Below are positions 6,313-14,537 of a stretch of 19,057 bases of DNA, piece after piece. How positions within the stretch are numbered: the first letter of the stretch is position 1; each line of letters opens with the position of its first letter. Source of the DNA: JAJTGZ01 sp964403525 (GTDB lineage: Bacteria > Planctomycetota > Phycisphaerae > Phycisphaerales > UBA1924); contig CAYOGE010000048.1 of the NCBI GenBank assembly GCA_964403525.1, forward strand, positions 1 to 19,057. Reading direction: 5' to 3'. A program made the position numbers and the translations under genes. Under the pieces are notes generated by a model that was given only the letters and a program-made list of their open reading frames with translations, was not told the origin of the DNA and made no database searches.

Positions 6313-6854
6313 CTGGCGAGCTTCGCGCACTTGGCGTTGAGGTACCAGGCGTGGTGCTCAAGGTGCCAGGTGGTGAGCTCGATGATCCGCCGCACCGAGG
6401 TTGCCCCGCGCTCGGGGTGCATCCCGCTGCGCTGCCACTGCTGCTCGGTCAGCGTCTGCAGCCAGCCGGCCATCCAGAGCCGCTGGCTGTGGATGACGGC
6501 GACGAACGCGCCGGCCGGGTGCTTTGCGCCTGTCTCCGGTGCGCCGTAGATGTGGGCATCGATAAACGCGTTCTCGTCCCAGAGCGAGAAGACGGGGCGG
6601 TCTTCACCGACTGCGCGGCGGGCGCGGTGGTTCCAGACCATCTCGGCATCGGCCAGGTGACCCAGCAGCACGCGGCAGGGCCAGCGGCCTACACCCGCTT
6701 CGGGCCGGAATGCGGTGTCGAGCTGCGCATCAGTCAGCGAGAGCACGCGCGGGTCGAGGTTCTCGACGCCGGTCTTGAATCGCAGCACCAGCTCGGCGTG
6801 GGGGAGGTTGGCCAGGGATGGAAGCTCGGGCTTGGGGCGTGTGGGGTCGACCAT
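6303..6854 (-). CDS. DinB/YfiT-like putative metal-dependent enzyme
   Basis: The 183-residue product matches the DinB superfamily four-helix fold, whose members bind a divalent metal through three histidines. The triad is visible as His66 in GHLADAE and the pair in WHLEHHAWYL (164 and 168, or 167). The family includes thiol transferases and many uncharacterised proteins; the substrate cannot be read from the sequence, and DinB-family does not mean the DNA polymerase of that name. The last codons lie in a G-run (6306-6312), so the C-terminal Ser-Pro-Pro is exposed to slippage. The gene is divergent from proS, with a 115-bp gap holding a perfect inverted repeat. ATG 6854 has no strong ribosome-binding site. 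Confidence 0.85.
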   Translation of the reverse strand: MVDPTRPKPELPSLANLPHAELVLRFKTGVENLDPRVLSLTDAQLDTAFRPEAGVGRWPCRVLLGHLADAEMVWNHRARRAVGEDRPVFSLWDENAFIDAHIYGAPETGAKHPAGAFVAVIHSQRLWMAGWLQTLTEQQWQRSGMHPERGATSVRRIIELTTWHLEHHAWYLNAKCAKLASPP

Positions 6855-6876
6855 GGTGGAGCGTAGACAAATCGAG

Positions 6877-6943
6877 ATTGAAAGTGAAAACAGACGGGCG
6901 GCTTGCAGCTGCCGGCCGGTTCACTCTCGCTTTCACTTTCAAT
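6877..6943. promoter_or_regulatory. 13-bp perfect inverted repeat between dinB-like and proS
   Basis: ATTGAAAGTGAAA (6877-6889) recurs as its exact reverse complement at 6931-6943, 41 nt apart. The spacer holds further self-complementary pieces (GGCGGC near 6897, CAGCTG, CCGGCCGG), so the whole can fold into a long hairpin. The A+T-rich arms stand out from the surroundings. It occupies most of the 115-bp divergent gap, so it may be a shared operator or promoter region, or a small palindromic repetitive element. Confidence 0.55.
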
Positions 6944-6969
6944 TTGTTCTTCGCGTACCATCGCCCCCT

Positions 6970-8784
6970 ATGGCCCCCCCCCAAGCATCGCCGTTCCTCA
7001 AAAGCCCGCCCGTCATCCACCGCTGGTCGCAGACGCTGATCCCGACGATGCGCGAGGCCCCCGCGGAGGCCGAGACGCCCAGCCACGTGCTGCTGCTGCG
7101 GGCGGGGTACGTGCGCAAGCTCGGCGCGGGCATCTACGACTACCTGCCGCTCGCCCAGCGCGTGCTGACGAAGATCGCGACGATCGTGCGCCAGGAGATG
7201 GACGCCGCGGGGAGCCGCGAGGTGCTGCTGCCGGCGATGCTGCCGATCGAGCTCTACAAGGACACCAGGCGGGATGTCGACTACGGCGATCTGCTGTTTA
7301 AGGTGAGCGACCGCAAGGGGGCCATCTGCGCCCTCGGGCCGACGCACGAGGAGCCGATCACCGAGGCGGTGAAGGGGAGTGTCACAAGCTACAAGCAACT
7401 GCCGCTGAGCCTGTACCAGATCCAGACGAAGTTCCGCGATGAGGCGCGGCCGCGTGCGGGCCTGCTGCGCTGCCGCGAGTTCATCATGAAGGATGCCTAC
7501 ACGTTCCACACCGCCGTTGAAGGAGTGGGGGGGCTCAACGAGGCGTACGACGCTATGTACAAGGCGTACGTGAACGTCTTCACCCGCTGCGGGCTCGACT
7601 TCACCGTCGTCGAGGCCGAGAGCGGGCCGATCGGCGGCTCGGCGAGCCACGAGTTCATGGTCAACGCCGAGAGCGGCGAGGACACGATCCTCAAGTGCCC
7701 GGTGAGCGGGTACGCGGCCAACGTCGAGAAGTGCGAGATCGGCGAACGCCCCCGCGGCACGCTGCAGGAGGCGCCCAGCGGCGAGCTGACCGAGGTCCAC
7801 ACGCCGAACCTGCCGGGCATCGACGAGGTTGGCAAGTTCATGAAGGTGAAGCCCGACCGCATGCTCAAGAGCATTGTCTTCCGGATCGTCGAGCACGGCG
7901 AAGGTTCGGCCGGCATGACGTGGGTCGTCGCGGTTGTGCGTGGCGACCACGACGTGAACGAGGGCAAGGTCAAGGCGGCCGCGGGAGCAAAGAAGATCGA
8001 GCTGGCGCCGGAGAAGGAGGCGCGCAGCGCGGGCTTTGCGATCGGCTACGTCTCGCCCAGGACGGTCAACACCGTGCCGGGAACGATGTTGCTGATCGAC
8101 CCGGATGTGAGTGGTGGGGGTTTCTGGGCCAGCGGGAGCGATAAAGCGGACTACCACGTCAAGCACTTCAACTGGCGTCGCGAGGTGGGAGCGAAACTGG
8201 ACGATCCGAGATATGTAAAACTGGCTGACGTTCGCAACGCGCTCGCGGGCGACCCCTCGCCCCGCGCCAAGGACGCCAAGCTGGTCACCGGCCGCGGCAT
8301 CGAGGTCGGGCACATCTTCAAGCTCGGCACGAAGTACTCCGAGGCCATGGGCCTGACGGTCCTGGACGAGACACAGCAGCGCCGCACCGTCATCATGGGG
8401 TGTTACGGCATCGGTGTTTCGCGCGCCATGGCCAGCAGCATCGAGCAGAACCACGACGCCGACGGCATCGTCTGGCCGGCGCCGATCGCGCCGTACCACG
8501 TCATCATCACCACCCTCAAGGCCGAGCACATGGCCGTCGCCGAGAAACTCGGCGCCGAACTGGCCGCGGCCGGCTGCGAGGTGCTGATCGATGACCGCGA
8601 CGAGCGCCCGGGCGTGAAGTTTAAGGATGCCGACCTGATCGGCGTGCCGGTGCGCATCGTCATCGGCGACAAGGCCCTGGCTGAGAACGCCGTCGAGTTC
8701 AAGCCCCGCAAGAGCAAGGACAAGCCGGTCAACGTGCCGATGGGAGAGGTTGTCGCCAAGGCGCTCGCGGCCCTGGGTGCTTGA
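6970..8784 (+). CDS. proS: Prolyl-tRNA synthetase, bacterial type with editing domain
   Basis: The 604-residue enzyme charges tRNA-Pro with proline in the cytoplasm. The N-terminal class II core shows EAPAEAETPSHVLLLRAGYVRKLGAGIYDYLPL, motif 2 as FRDEARPRAGLLRCREF (about 155-171) and motif 3 as GCYGIGVSRAMA (about 476-487). Between motifs 2 and 3 lies the YbaK-like editing insertion (about 240-415, with KFMKVKPDRMLKSIVF) that clears misloaded alanine in bacterial-type enzymes. The C-terminal anticodon-binding domain starts near 505. It is slightly longer than the usual 570 or so residues. I chose ATG 6970 because the frame upstream runs into the inverted repeat and the divergent gene and does not look like this family. 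No ribosome-binding site is visible before it. Confidence 0.96.
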   Translation: MAPPQASPFLKSPPVIHRWSQTLIPTMREAPAEAETPSHVLLLRAGYVRKLGAGIYDYLPLAQRVLTKIATIVRQEMDAAGSREVLLPAMLPIELYKDTRRDVDYGDLLFKVSDRKGAICALGPTHEEPITEAVKGSVTSYKQLPLSLYQIQTKFRDEARPRAGLLRCREFIMKDAYTFHTAVEGVGGLNEAYDAMYKAYVNVFTRCGLDFTVVEAESGPIGGSASHEFMVNAESGEDTILKCPVSGYAANVEKCEIGERPRGTLQEAPSGELTEVHTPNLPGIDEVGKFMKVKPDRMLKSIVFRIVEHGEGSAGMTWVVAVVRGDHDVNEGKVKAAAGAKKIELAPEKEARSAGFAIGYVSPRTVNTVPGTMLLIDPDVSGGGFWASGSDKADYHVKHFNWRREVGAKLDDPRYVKLADVRNALAGDPSPRAKDAKLVTGRGIEVGHIFKLGTKYSEAMGLTVLDETQQRRTVIMGCYGIGVSRAMASSIEQNHDADGIVWPAPIAPYHVIITTLKAEHMAVAEKLGAELAAAGCEVLIDDRDERPGVKFKDADLIGVPVRIVIGDKALAENAVEFKPRKSKDKPVNVPMGEVVAKALAALGA

Positions 8785-8804
8785 AGTCAGGCGAGGAGAT
8801 ACCC

Positions 8805-9308
8805 GTGCGCGGCGCTGCCACCGACAACCGCATCGTGGAAGCTTGCGGGCCCGAGCAGCTCGCGGCCGCGAAATCGCTGTTTGTCGAGTACGGCCGGGTC
8901 ATCAACGACGTCGCCGGCTGTTCACTCCAATATCAGGGGTTCGACAGCGAGCTGCAGTCGTTGCCCGGTCTGTATGCCCCTCCCCGCGGACGCATTTACC
9001 TCGCGATCGTCAGCGCAAGCCCCGTGGGGTGCGCAGCGCTCCGCCCGATCGACCGCCTCGGCCCGGATGTCGGCGAAGTCAAGCGCATGTACGTCCGGCC
9101 GGCGGCCCGCGGCCTCGGTCTCGGCCACGCACTGATCGCCCGCCTGATCGACGATGCTCGTCAGATTGGCTACCGCACGCTCAAGCTTGACACCAGCACA
9201 AGCATGCTGGCAGCGCAGCACGTGTACGCGTCGGCCGGGTTTGTGCCGTGCGAGCGTTACAACGATGACCCGATGGATGACACCGTCTGGTACGAGCTCC
9301 GCCTCTGA
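8805..9308 (+). CDS. GNAT-family N-acetyltransferase
   Basis: The 167-residue product has the GNAT fold. The acetyl-CoA pyrophosphate loop is RGLGLG (102-107) after the strand EVKRMYVRP, followed by helix HALIARLIDDARQIGY, strand TLKLDTS and the C-terminal AAQHVYASAGFVPCERY. The N-terminal FDSELQSLPGLYAPPRGRIYLA is typical of a common subgroup of unassigned specificity. GTG 8805 was chosen because GAGGAG (8793-8798) lies 6 bp upstream; an in-frame TTG at 8781 overlaps the proS stop but has no such site. The 20-bp gap to proS suggests co-transcription. The acceptor substrate cannot be told from the sequence. Confidence 0.92.
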   Translation: MRGAATDNRIVEACGPEQLAAAKSLFVEYGRVINDVAGCSLQYQGFDSELQSLPGLYAPPRGRIYLAIVSASPVGCAALRPIDRLGPDVGEVKRMYVRPAARGLGLGHALIARLIDDARQIGYRTLKLDTSTSMLAAQHVYASAGFVPCERYNDDPMDDTVWYELRL

Positions 9309-9340
9309 CCGCTCCAGAACGCTCAGAAATCCGAACCAGT

Positions 9341-9359
9341 TTTACATAACGTATATTAT
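9341..9359 (+). promoter_or_regulatory. A+T-rich patch, possible promoter region of hutH
   Basis: The 136-bp gap between the GNAT gene and hutH holds one conspicuous A+T-rich stretch with TATATT/TATTAT (9352-9359) as a possible -10 element. No good -35 match sits at the right distance. No HutC-type operator palindrome was recognised. Confidence 0.3.
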
Positions 9360-9444
9360 CGGACGTCAGGGGGAGATCGAGTGGGGGGCTGAAACTGGGC
9401 CGTCGACGCCCGGAATCTGGCGTTGCGGGGTGTACGGTTCGCCC

Positions 9445-10983
9445 ATGCCCAAAGACCTGTCCCTTGACGGTGGTCCCATCTCTATCGCTGATGTCGTCTC
9501 CGTCGCTCGCGGCGGGCGGCGGGTTCGCGTGGCTTCAAAGGCTCTGGCAAGGGTGAAGGCCACCCGGCGGGTGATCGAATCACGATTGAGCGACGGGCAG
9601 GCTCATTACGGGATCAATACAGGGTTTGGCTCGCTGGCCCGCAAGCGGATCGGACAGGACGACCTCGACACGCTTCAGCGGAACCTGATTCGCAGTCACA
9701 CAGCGGGCGTCGGGGAGCCGCTGCCGCGTGACGTGGTGCGGGCGATGATGGTGTGCCTGGCTGGTTCGCTCTCGCGGGGGCATTCGGGTGTGCGGCCGGA
9801 GGTGGTGCAACTGCTCGTTGGCATGCTCAACAAGGGCGTAACGCCGGTGGTGGCGTCGATCGGGTCGGTGGGTGCATCGGGCGACCTCGCGCCGTTGGCG
9901 GCCGTTGCGCTGGCGATGATCGGCGAGGGGGCGTGCGAGTTGGGCGGCCGGGTAGTGGCTTCGGAGAAGGCGCTCTCGGTGGCAGGGTTGAAACCGATTG
10001 CGCTCAAGGCCAAGGAGGGGCTTGCGCTGATCAACGGCACGCACCTGATGTGCGGGCGCGGTGCGCTTCTGTGCGCCGATGCCGCGAACCTTCAGGGTGC
10101 GGCCGAGGCGGCGCTTGCGATGAGCATTGATGCGTGCCGGGCGAGCCACTCGTTTCTTGATCCGCGGCTTTACGTTGCGCGGAACCAGCACGAGTTGCTG
10201 CTGGCCGGCGGGCGCGTCTCGGCGATGCTGCGCGGCAGCACGATCAGGGAGAGCCACCGTGTGGACGACCCGCGCGTGCAGGACCCCTACTCGCTGCGAG
10301 CTGGCGTGACGGTGCTGGGTGCTGCCGCGGCTCAGATCGGCGAGGTGAACGCTCGGGTGAGCGCTGAACTCGGGGCCGTGACGGACAACCCGCTGGTCTT
10401 TGAGAACGCGGACGGTACGGCGGACATCGTTTCGGGCGCGAACTTCCACGGCATGCCGCTGGCGATCCCTCTCGACACGTTGTCGATCGCGGTCTTTCAT
10501 ATCGCGGGGATCTCGGAGCGACGCTCGTACCTGATGACCGGCGCGTTTGATCCTGAGAGCCACCTCAAGCCGTTCCTGACGCCGCAGCCGGGCCTTTCGA
10601 GCGGGCTGATGATCGCCCAGTACACGGCGGCCGCTTGCGTGAACGAGATGGCGACGCTCGCGGTGCCGGCGAGCGTCGTGAACATCACAACGTGCGCGGG
10701 GATGGAGGATTACAACTCGTTCGGCCCGCGCGGCGCGGCGAAGGCGGCGCGTGCGATCGAGCTTGCTCGCTGCGTGATCGCCGTCGAGCTGCTTTGTGCC
10801 GCGCAAGGGCTTGAGGTGCACCGACCGCTGCGCTCTGGGCGCGGGGTTGAAGGGGCTTACAGGGCGGTGCGTTCGCGGGTATCGGCGGTCACGGACGACC
10901 GGCCGCTTACGGGAGACATCAACGCGCTGGCGGACGCTGTATTCGAGGGAGCGTTCGGGTCAACGGCTGCCGGGCGGGCGTGA
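9445..10983 (+). CDS. hutH: Histidine ammonia-lyase (MIO-type aromatic amino acid lyase)
   Basis: The 512-residue enzyme would convert histidine to urocanate and ammonia, the first step of histidine breakdown. The MIO cofactor forms from Ala144-Ser145-Gly146 in GSVGASGDLAPL. The known active-site set is all present: Tyr55 (YGINTGFG), His85 (RSHTAGVGEPL), Asn197 (LINGTH), Gln279/Tyr282/Arg285 (VQDPYSLR), Phe334 (NFHGMPLA) and Glu421. His85 and Glu421 favour histidine over phenylalanine or tyrosine. The Glu421 segment reads AGMEDYNSFG where typical HutH has NQEDHVSMG, an unusual variant. ATG 9445 fits the family N-terminus; upstream codons do not. No hutU, hutI or hutG is next to it, so the pathway would be completed elsewhere or the enzyme serves another role. 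Confidence 0.88.
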   Translation: MPKDLSLDGGPISIADVVSVARGGRRVRVASKALARVKATRRVIESRLSDGQAHYGINTGFGSLARKRIGQDDLDTLQRNLIRSHTAGVGEPLPRDVVRAMMVCLAGSLSRGHSGVRPEVVQLLVGMLNKGVTPVVASIGSVGASGDLAPLAAVALAMIGEGACELGGRVVASEKALSVAGLKPIALKAKEGLALINGTHLMCGRGALLCADAANLQGAAEAALAMSIDACRASHSFLDPRLYVARNQHELLLAGGRVSAMLRGSTIRESHRVDDPRVQDPYSLRAGVTVLGAAAAQIGEVNARVSAELGAVTDNPLVFENADGTADIVSGANFHGMPLAIPLDTLSIAVFHIAGISERRSYLMTGAFDPESHLKPFLTPQPGLSSGLMIAQYTAAACVNEMATLAVPASVVNITTCAGMEDYNSFGPRGAAKAARAIELARCVIAVELLCAAQGLEVHRPLRSGRGVEGAYRAVRSRVSAVTDDRPLTGDINALADAVFEGAFGSTAAGRA

Positions 10984-10992
10984 ACGGCCGAG

Positions 10993-13722
10993 TCAGTTGC
11001 CGTCGCTTGGCGGTTGCGAGCCGACCGGTGGCAGTTGTGTAGCGGTCTCTGGGTCAAAGCGTGTGCCCTTGAGGCGTTTGGTCACCGCGGCGAGTTCTTC
11101 CTTGTCGCCCTTGCCTTCGGCGAGGTCGTAGAGCAGCGTGATGGCCTTGAGCGTGTCGTCATCCTTTGGCCCGAACAGTTCTTCGTTGCGTGCGATGTAC
11201 TCGCGGATGAGCGGGTCGGCCTCGTTGAAGCGAGCTTGGGCGAGGATGCTGGCGATGTAGACGCCGCGCGAGTCCATCGTGAGCCTTGTGTCGGGCCCGA
11301 GTCTGCGTTTGCGTGCCTCCCAGACTTCCTTGGCGACCCCCTCCGCTTCCTTGAACCGTCCGGTGCGGAGGAGGAGTTGGGCACGGTTCGTTCTTGCGTA
11401 CTGGGTGCTGGGATGGTCGGGGCCGAGGACCTTCAGCGCCAGCTCGATGTTCCTGGCGTTGAGTTCCAGGGCGCGGTCGAACTTTCCGACGCTTGACAGG
11501 GCGGCCGTGAGGTTGCCCATTGACATGATCGTGTCGGGGTGGTCTTCGCCGAGGGCGGCGACGCGAGCGCTGTACACCTCTTCGGCGAGGGGGAGCGCCT
11601 CCGCCGGTCGGTGGCTGGTGAGCAGGAGCGCGCAGAGATCGTTCATGGCCGCGAACACGCTGCGGTCTGAGGCGGGCATGGTGCGACGCATGCGGTCGAT
11701 GGTGTCGCGCAGGAGGGCCTCGGCCTCGGCGACTTCGTCTGGGTTGTCGGCACCGAGTGCGTACTCCAGGACCATGGCGGTGCGGAGCGTGAGTCGGTCG
11801 TCTGGTCCGTAGCGGCTGAGCGCGATCTCACGCCACGCGCGCGCCTGGGCGATCGCTTCCGTCTGGCGGCCCCGCTGGGTGGCGATGTGGGCGGAGAGCA
11901 CGCCCGCTTCAATCGTCTCGCGGTCATTCTCACCGAGGAGTTCGCGGTCGATCGACAGTGCACGTCTTGCGAGCGGCTCGGCCTCGACCGGTTCCCCCAC
12001 TTCCTGCAGGGCTTCCGCGAGGAGCCTGCAGGCGGTAGCGGTGGCGCGGTCGTCTGGCATTGAGCGGACCTCACGTACCGACGCGCGGAGCATCTCGCGG
12101 ACGGTGACGTCCTGGCCGCGCGTCTCGCGTGGGCTGCTGGAGGCGATCATGCGTCCCATGAAGTAGAGGGCGCTCCGAGAAACTGCTGCCTCCTCACGGG
12201 CCTTCGCGAGCGCGTGTGTCGCGACAATCGCCTGCCAGGTGGCGACGGCTCCGCCCATAAGCACGAGCGCCAGGCCGGCGGCGAGTGCGGTCGCCGCGAC
12301 GCGGTTCCGGCGGACCAGCCGCATGAACTGCTCGCCCGAGGTTGGCGGTCGGGCGGAGATCGGCTCGTCGGCGAGCACGCGGTTAAGGTCGGCGCCGAGG
12401 TCGCTGGCGTGCTGGTAACGGTCGCCGGGTTCTTTGGCGAGGGCCTTGAAGAGCACCGTCTCAAGGTCTGCGGCGGTGCGTCTTCCCAGGATGTTTGAGA
12501 GGCCCCGCGGTCGGGCTGGCGTTTGCGACACGATCCGCTCGACGGCCCCGATGATCGAGGCGTCGTCTACGGGGATCGGAGGTGTTCCGGCGACGAGCTC
12601 GTAGAGGATGGCCCCAAGGGCGTAGACGTCTGAGCGGCTGTCGGCGATCCGGGCGTCTGCTGCAGCGGGGCCCATCGCCGGCCCCCCACCGCCCCGTGCT
12701 TGTTCGGGGCTCATGTAGCGGAGCGTGCCGATCAACTGGCCGCGGGCGATATTGAGCGTTGCGTCGGGCTTGCGGGTGCGGTTGGTCAGGCTCGCGACGC
12801 CGAAATCGAGGACTTTGGGCTGCCCGACGACGGGTGGTGCGTGCTGCGCGATGCGGTCGGTTGAGGTCTGGCCTCCCATCTCGACCAGGACGTTGCCGGG
12901 CTTGAGGTCGCGGTGTACCACGCCGCGCTGGTGGGCGTGTTCGACCGCGTCGCAGATCTCGGCGACGATCGCGACTTTCTCGCGGAGGGATCGGTCTTTG
13001 GCCCAGACGCCCAGGGTGGGGCCTTCGACGAGTTCCATCGAGATGAAGAGCCAGCGGGAGGCGGCCGGGGGTGGCGCATCGGCCAGCCTGGTTGGGTCGA
13101 GCACGAGGCGGAGTGTTCCAGCGGCGTATACGTGCGCGATGCCCGGGTGGTGGAGCGCGCCGAGGGCCTCGGCTTCGAGCATCAGGCGACGGGCCTGGCT
13201 CCCGGCGGCGCCGACCCCGGTGCCGCGGGTTGGTATGGTGGTGTCGCCGCTTGCGGTGCCGCCGCGCAGGAGCTTGAGCGCAACGCGACGTGAGGGGAAG
13301 GCCTGCTCGGCTTCGTAGACCACGCCCATGCCGCCGCGCCCGAGTTCGCCGATGATTTTGAACGACCATGTCGAGCCTTCGCCGGGCTCGCCGAGCCCGT
13401 CGGCGCTGAGAAGCGTGCCGGGCGAGAGGGTTGGCTCGTCTTCCAGTGCCTTGTAGTCACCAGACGAGGTGACACCCAAGAGCGCTGCGGCCGGACGGTC
13501 GAGCAGCGACGATCGGCTTGCGGCCCCTGCGGTCTTGCGGGAGGCGGTTTCGTCGCCGCTGGTCTGTTCTGCTTCGGCGTCGTGGAACTGCAGGAGTGAA
13601 GCGACTTCTTCGGCCAGGTCCGGCTGCATTGCCTTGAGGTTGCGGAGGTACTCGGCGCGCGCTGCACCGACAAGGGCGGACGCTTCTTCGAACGCTTTGA
13701 AAACCGCGTCGTGGGCGTTCAA
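10993..13722 (-). CDS. Membrane Ser/Thr protein kinase with TPR tail
   Basis: The 909-residue product has an N-terminal region with a helical segment (1-50), a kinase domain (about 120-450), one membrane span (about 475-500) and a long extracytoplasmic TPR array (about 540-890, kinesin light chain-like repeats). Kinase residues are intact: glycine loop GRGGMGVVY (128-136), Lys150 in VALK, HRDLKPGN (270-277), DFG (307-309) and MSPEQAR (337-343). Insertions follow Lys150 (about 153-176) and precede DFG. The TTG start overlaps the sigma stop (TTGA) with GGAGGG 6 bp upstream, so translation is coupled to the ECF sigma gene; the kinase probably controls that sigma factor. An in-frame start at 13773 would be embedded in the sigma gene. 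Confidence 0.93.
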   Translation of the reverse strand: MNAHDAVFKAFEEASALVGAARAEYLRNLKAMQPDLAEEVASLLQFHDAEAEQTSGDETASRKTAGAASRSSLLDRPAAALLGVTSSGDYKALEDEPTLSPGTLLSADGLGEPGEGSTWSFKIIGELGRGGMGVVYEAEQAFPSRRVALKLLRGGTASGDTTIPTRGTGVGAAGSQARRLMLEAEALGALHHPGIAHVYAAGTLRLVLDPTRLADAPPPAASRWLFISMELVEGPTLGVWAKDRSLREKVAIVAEICDAVEHAHQRGVVHRDLKPGNVLVEMGGQTSTDRIAQHAPPVVGQPKVLDFGVASLTNRTRKPDATLNIARGQLIGTLRYMSPEQARGGGGPAMGPAAADARIADSRSDVYALGAILYELVAGTPPIPVDDASIIGAVERIVSQTPARPRGLSNILGRRTAADLETVLFKALAKEPGDRYQHASDLGADLNRVLADEPISARPPTSGEQFMRLVRRNRVAATALAAGLALVLMGGAVATWQAIVATHALAKAREEAAVSRSALYFMGRMIASSSPRETRGQDVTVREMLRASVREVRSMPDDRATATACRLLAEALQEVGEPVEAEPLARRALSIDRELLGENDRETIEAGVLSAHIATQRGRQTEAIAQARAWREIALSRYGPDDRLTLRTAMVLEYALGADNPDEVAEAEALLRDTIDRMRRTMPASDRSVFAAMNDLCALLLTSHRPAEALPLAEEVYSARVAALGEDHPDTIMSMGNLTAALSSVGKFDRALELNARNIELALKVLGPDHPSTQYARTNRAQLLLRTGRFKEAEGVAKEVWEARKRRLGPDTRLTMDSRGVYIASILAQARFNEADPLIREYIARNEELFGPKDDDTLKAITLLYDLAEGKGDKEELAAVTKRLKGTRFDPETATQLPPVGSQPPSDGN

Positions 13723-14399
13723 CGGCCACCCTCCGAAGGGGCCTGGCGAGCGGCAATGTCTCGGAGGAGCCATGCCCGCGCGAAGGCCCAGTCATTCTTG
13801 ACGGTTGCCGGCGATACGCCCAGCACCTGAGCGGCCTGCTCAACGGTGAGGCCCGCGAAGAACCGGAGCATGACGACCTCGTGGCGGCGCCGGTCGAGCG
13901 CCGCGAGCGCATCCATCGCTGCGTCGAGGTGGAGCATCGACTCGGCGCCGGCCGCCCCTTCGGCCCCTGCCACCGGGGCGTGGTCCGCCGCGGCGAAATT
14001 GGGGAGCGACCGGTCTTCGACGCTCGCGCCGCCGTCTCCGTGGATGCGGCCGGCGAGGCCCTTGACGTGCCGGGCACGGTCGATGAGGATGCGGCGCATG
14101 GCGATCGCGGCGGCGCCGAAGAAGTGGCGGCGGCCGTCCCAGTCCGGGCTGGCGCCGGGGTCACGCTGAGCGCCAGGGCCGAGCAGACGCAGGTAGGCCT
14201 CGTGCACGAGCACGGTGGGCTGCAGGGTGACGCCGCCGGCAAGGCCGCCACGTTCGCGTTCACCGGCGAGCATCGATGCGGCCAGAGCGCGCAGTTCCGC
14301 GTAGACCAGCGGGAGCAACTCCTCGCTGGCCATGCGCGAGTCGGGGTCGATTGTTCGCCCGTCGGGGGTGGCGGGTTGTTGTGCATCGTCGATGGCCAT
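13719..14399 (-). CDS. ECF sigma factor, TIGR02999/Sigma70_ECF type
   Basis: The 226-residue product is an ECF RNA polymerase sigma factor. Region 2 covers about 25-110 (LLPLVYAELRALAASML, LVHEAYLRLLG, HFFGAAAIAMRRILIDRARH) and region 4 covers about 160-215 with the helix-turn-helix AGLTVEQAAQVLGVSPATVKNDWAFARAWL. This form, common in Planctomycetota and Acidobacteriota, is typically paired with a Ser/Thr kinase gene rather than an anti-sigma factor, as here. The linker between the regions is Gly/Ala-rich. ATG 14399 lacks a clear ribosome-binding site; an internal ATG at MASEELLPL, residue 23, is an alternative. The gene is divergent from serC across 138 bp. Confidence 0.93.
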   Translation of the reverse strand: MAIDDAQQPATPDGRTIDPDSRMASEELLPLVYAELRALAASMLAGERERGGLAGGVTLQPTVLVHEAYLRLLGPGAQRDPGASPDWDGRRHFFGAAAIAMRRILIDRARHVKGLAGRIHGDGGASVEDRSLPNFAAADHAPVAGAEGAAGAESMLHLDAAMDALAALDRRRHEVVMLRFFAGLTVEQAAQVLGVSPATVKNDWAFARAWLLRDIAARQAPSEGGR

Positions 14400-14537
14400 T
14401 GCCGGAGTGTACTGGTCCGTTGGGCTGGCGGTTGCCGAGGCATGGTCGCGTGGGTTGGCTGGTTTGCGGGATTTTCCACCCCCCTCCCCCCACTCCTTGC
14501 CTCACCGCTGCTGAGGTGTGGCCGCTACCCTTGACTC

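Noticed and set aside
6715..6969. N-terminal extension of prolyl-tRNA synthetase
   Set aside because: The extension would overlap the divergent DinB-like gene and cross the inverted repeat; the family begins near ATG 6970.
6730..8529. 599-codon open frame antisense to proS
   Set aside because: High third-position G+C leaves long open antisense frames. The sequence is Arg/His/Asp-rich shadow coding, and proS on the other strand is certain.
9154..9444. N-terminal extension of histidine ammonia-lyase
   Set aside because: It overlaps the GNAT gene in another frame and does not resemble the family.
9580..10821. 413-codon open frame antisense to hutH
   Set aside because: Shadow of a well-supported gene, with unnatural Arg/His content.
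14470..14500. Second G-quadruplex candidate on the minus strand upstream of the sigma gene
   Set aside because: The tract has two long G-runs with a single-base interruption and only short flanking G pairs, so a standard four-tract pattern with proper loops is not clear.
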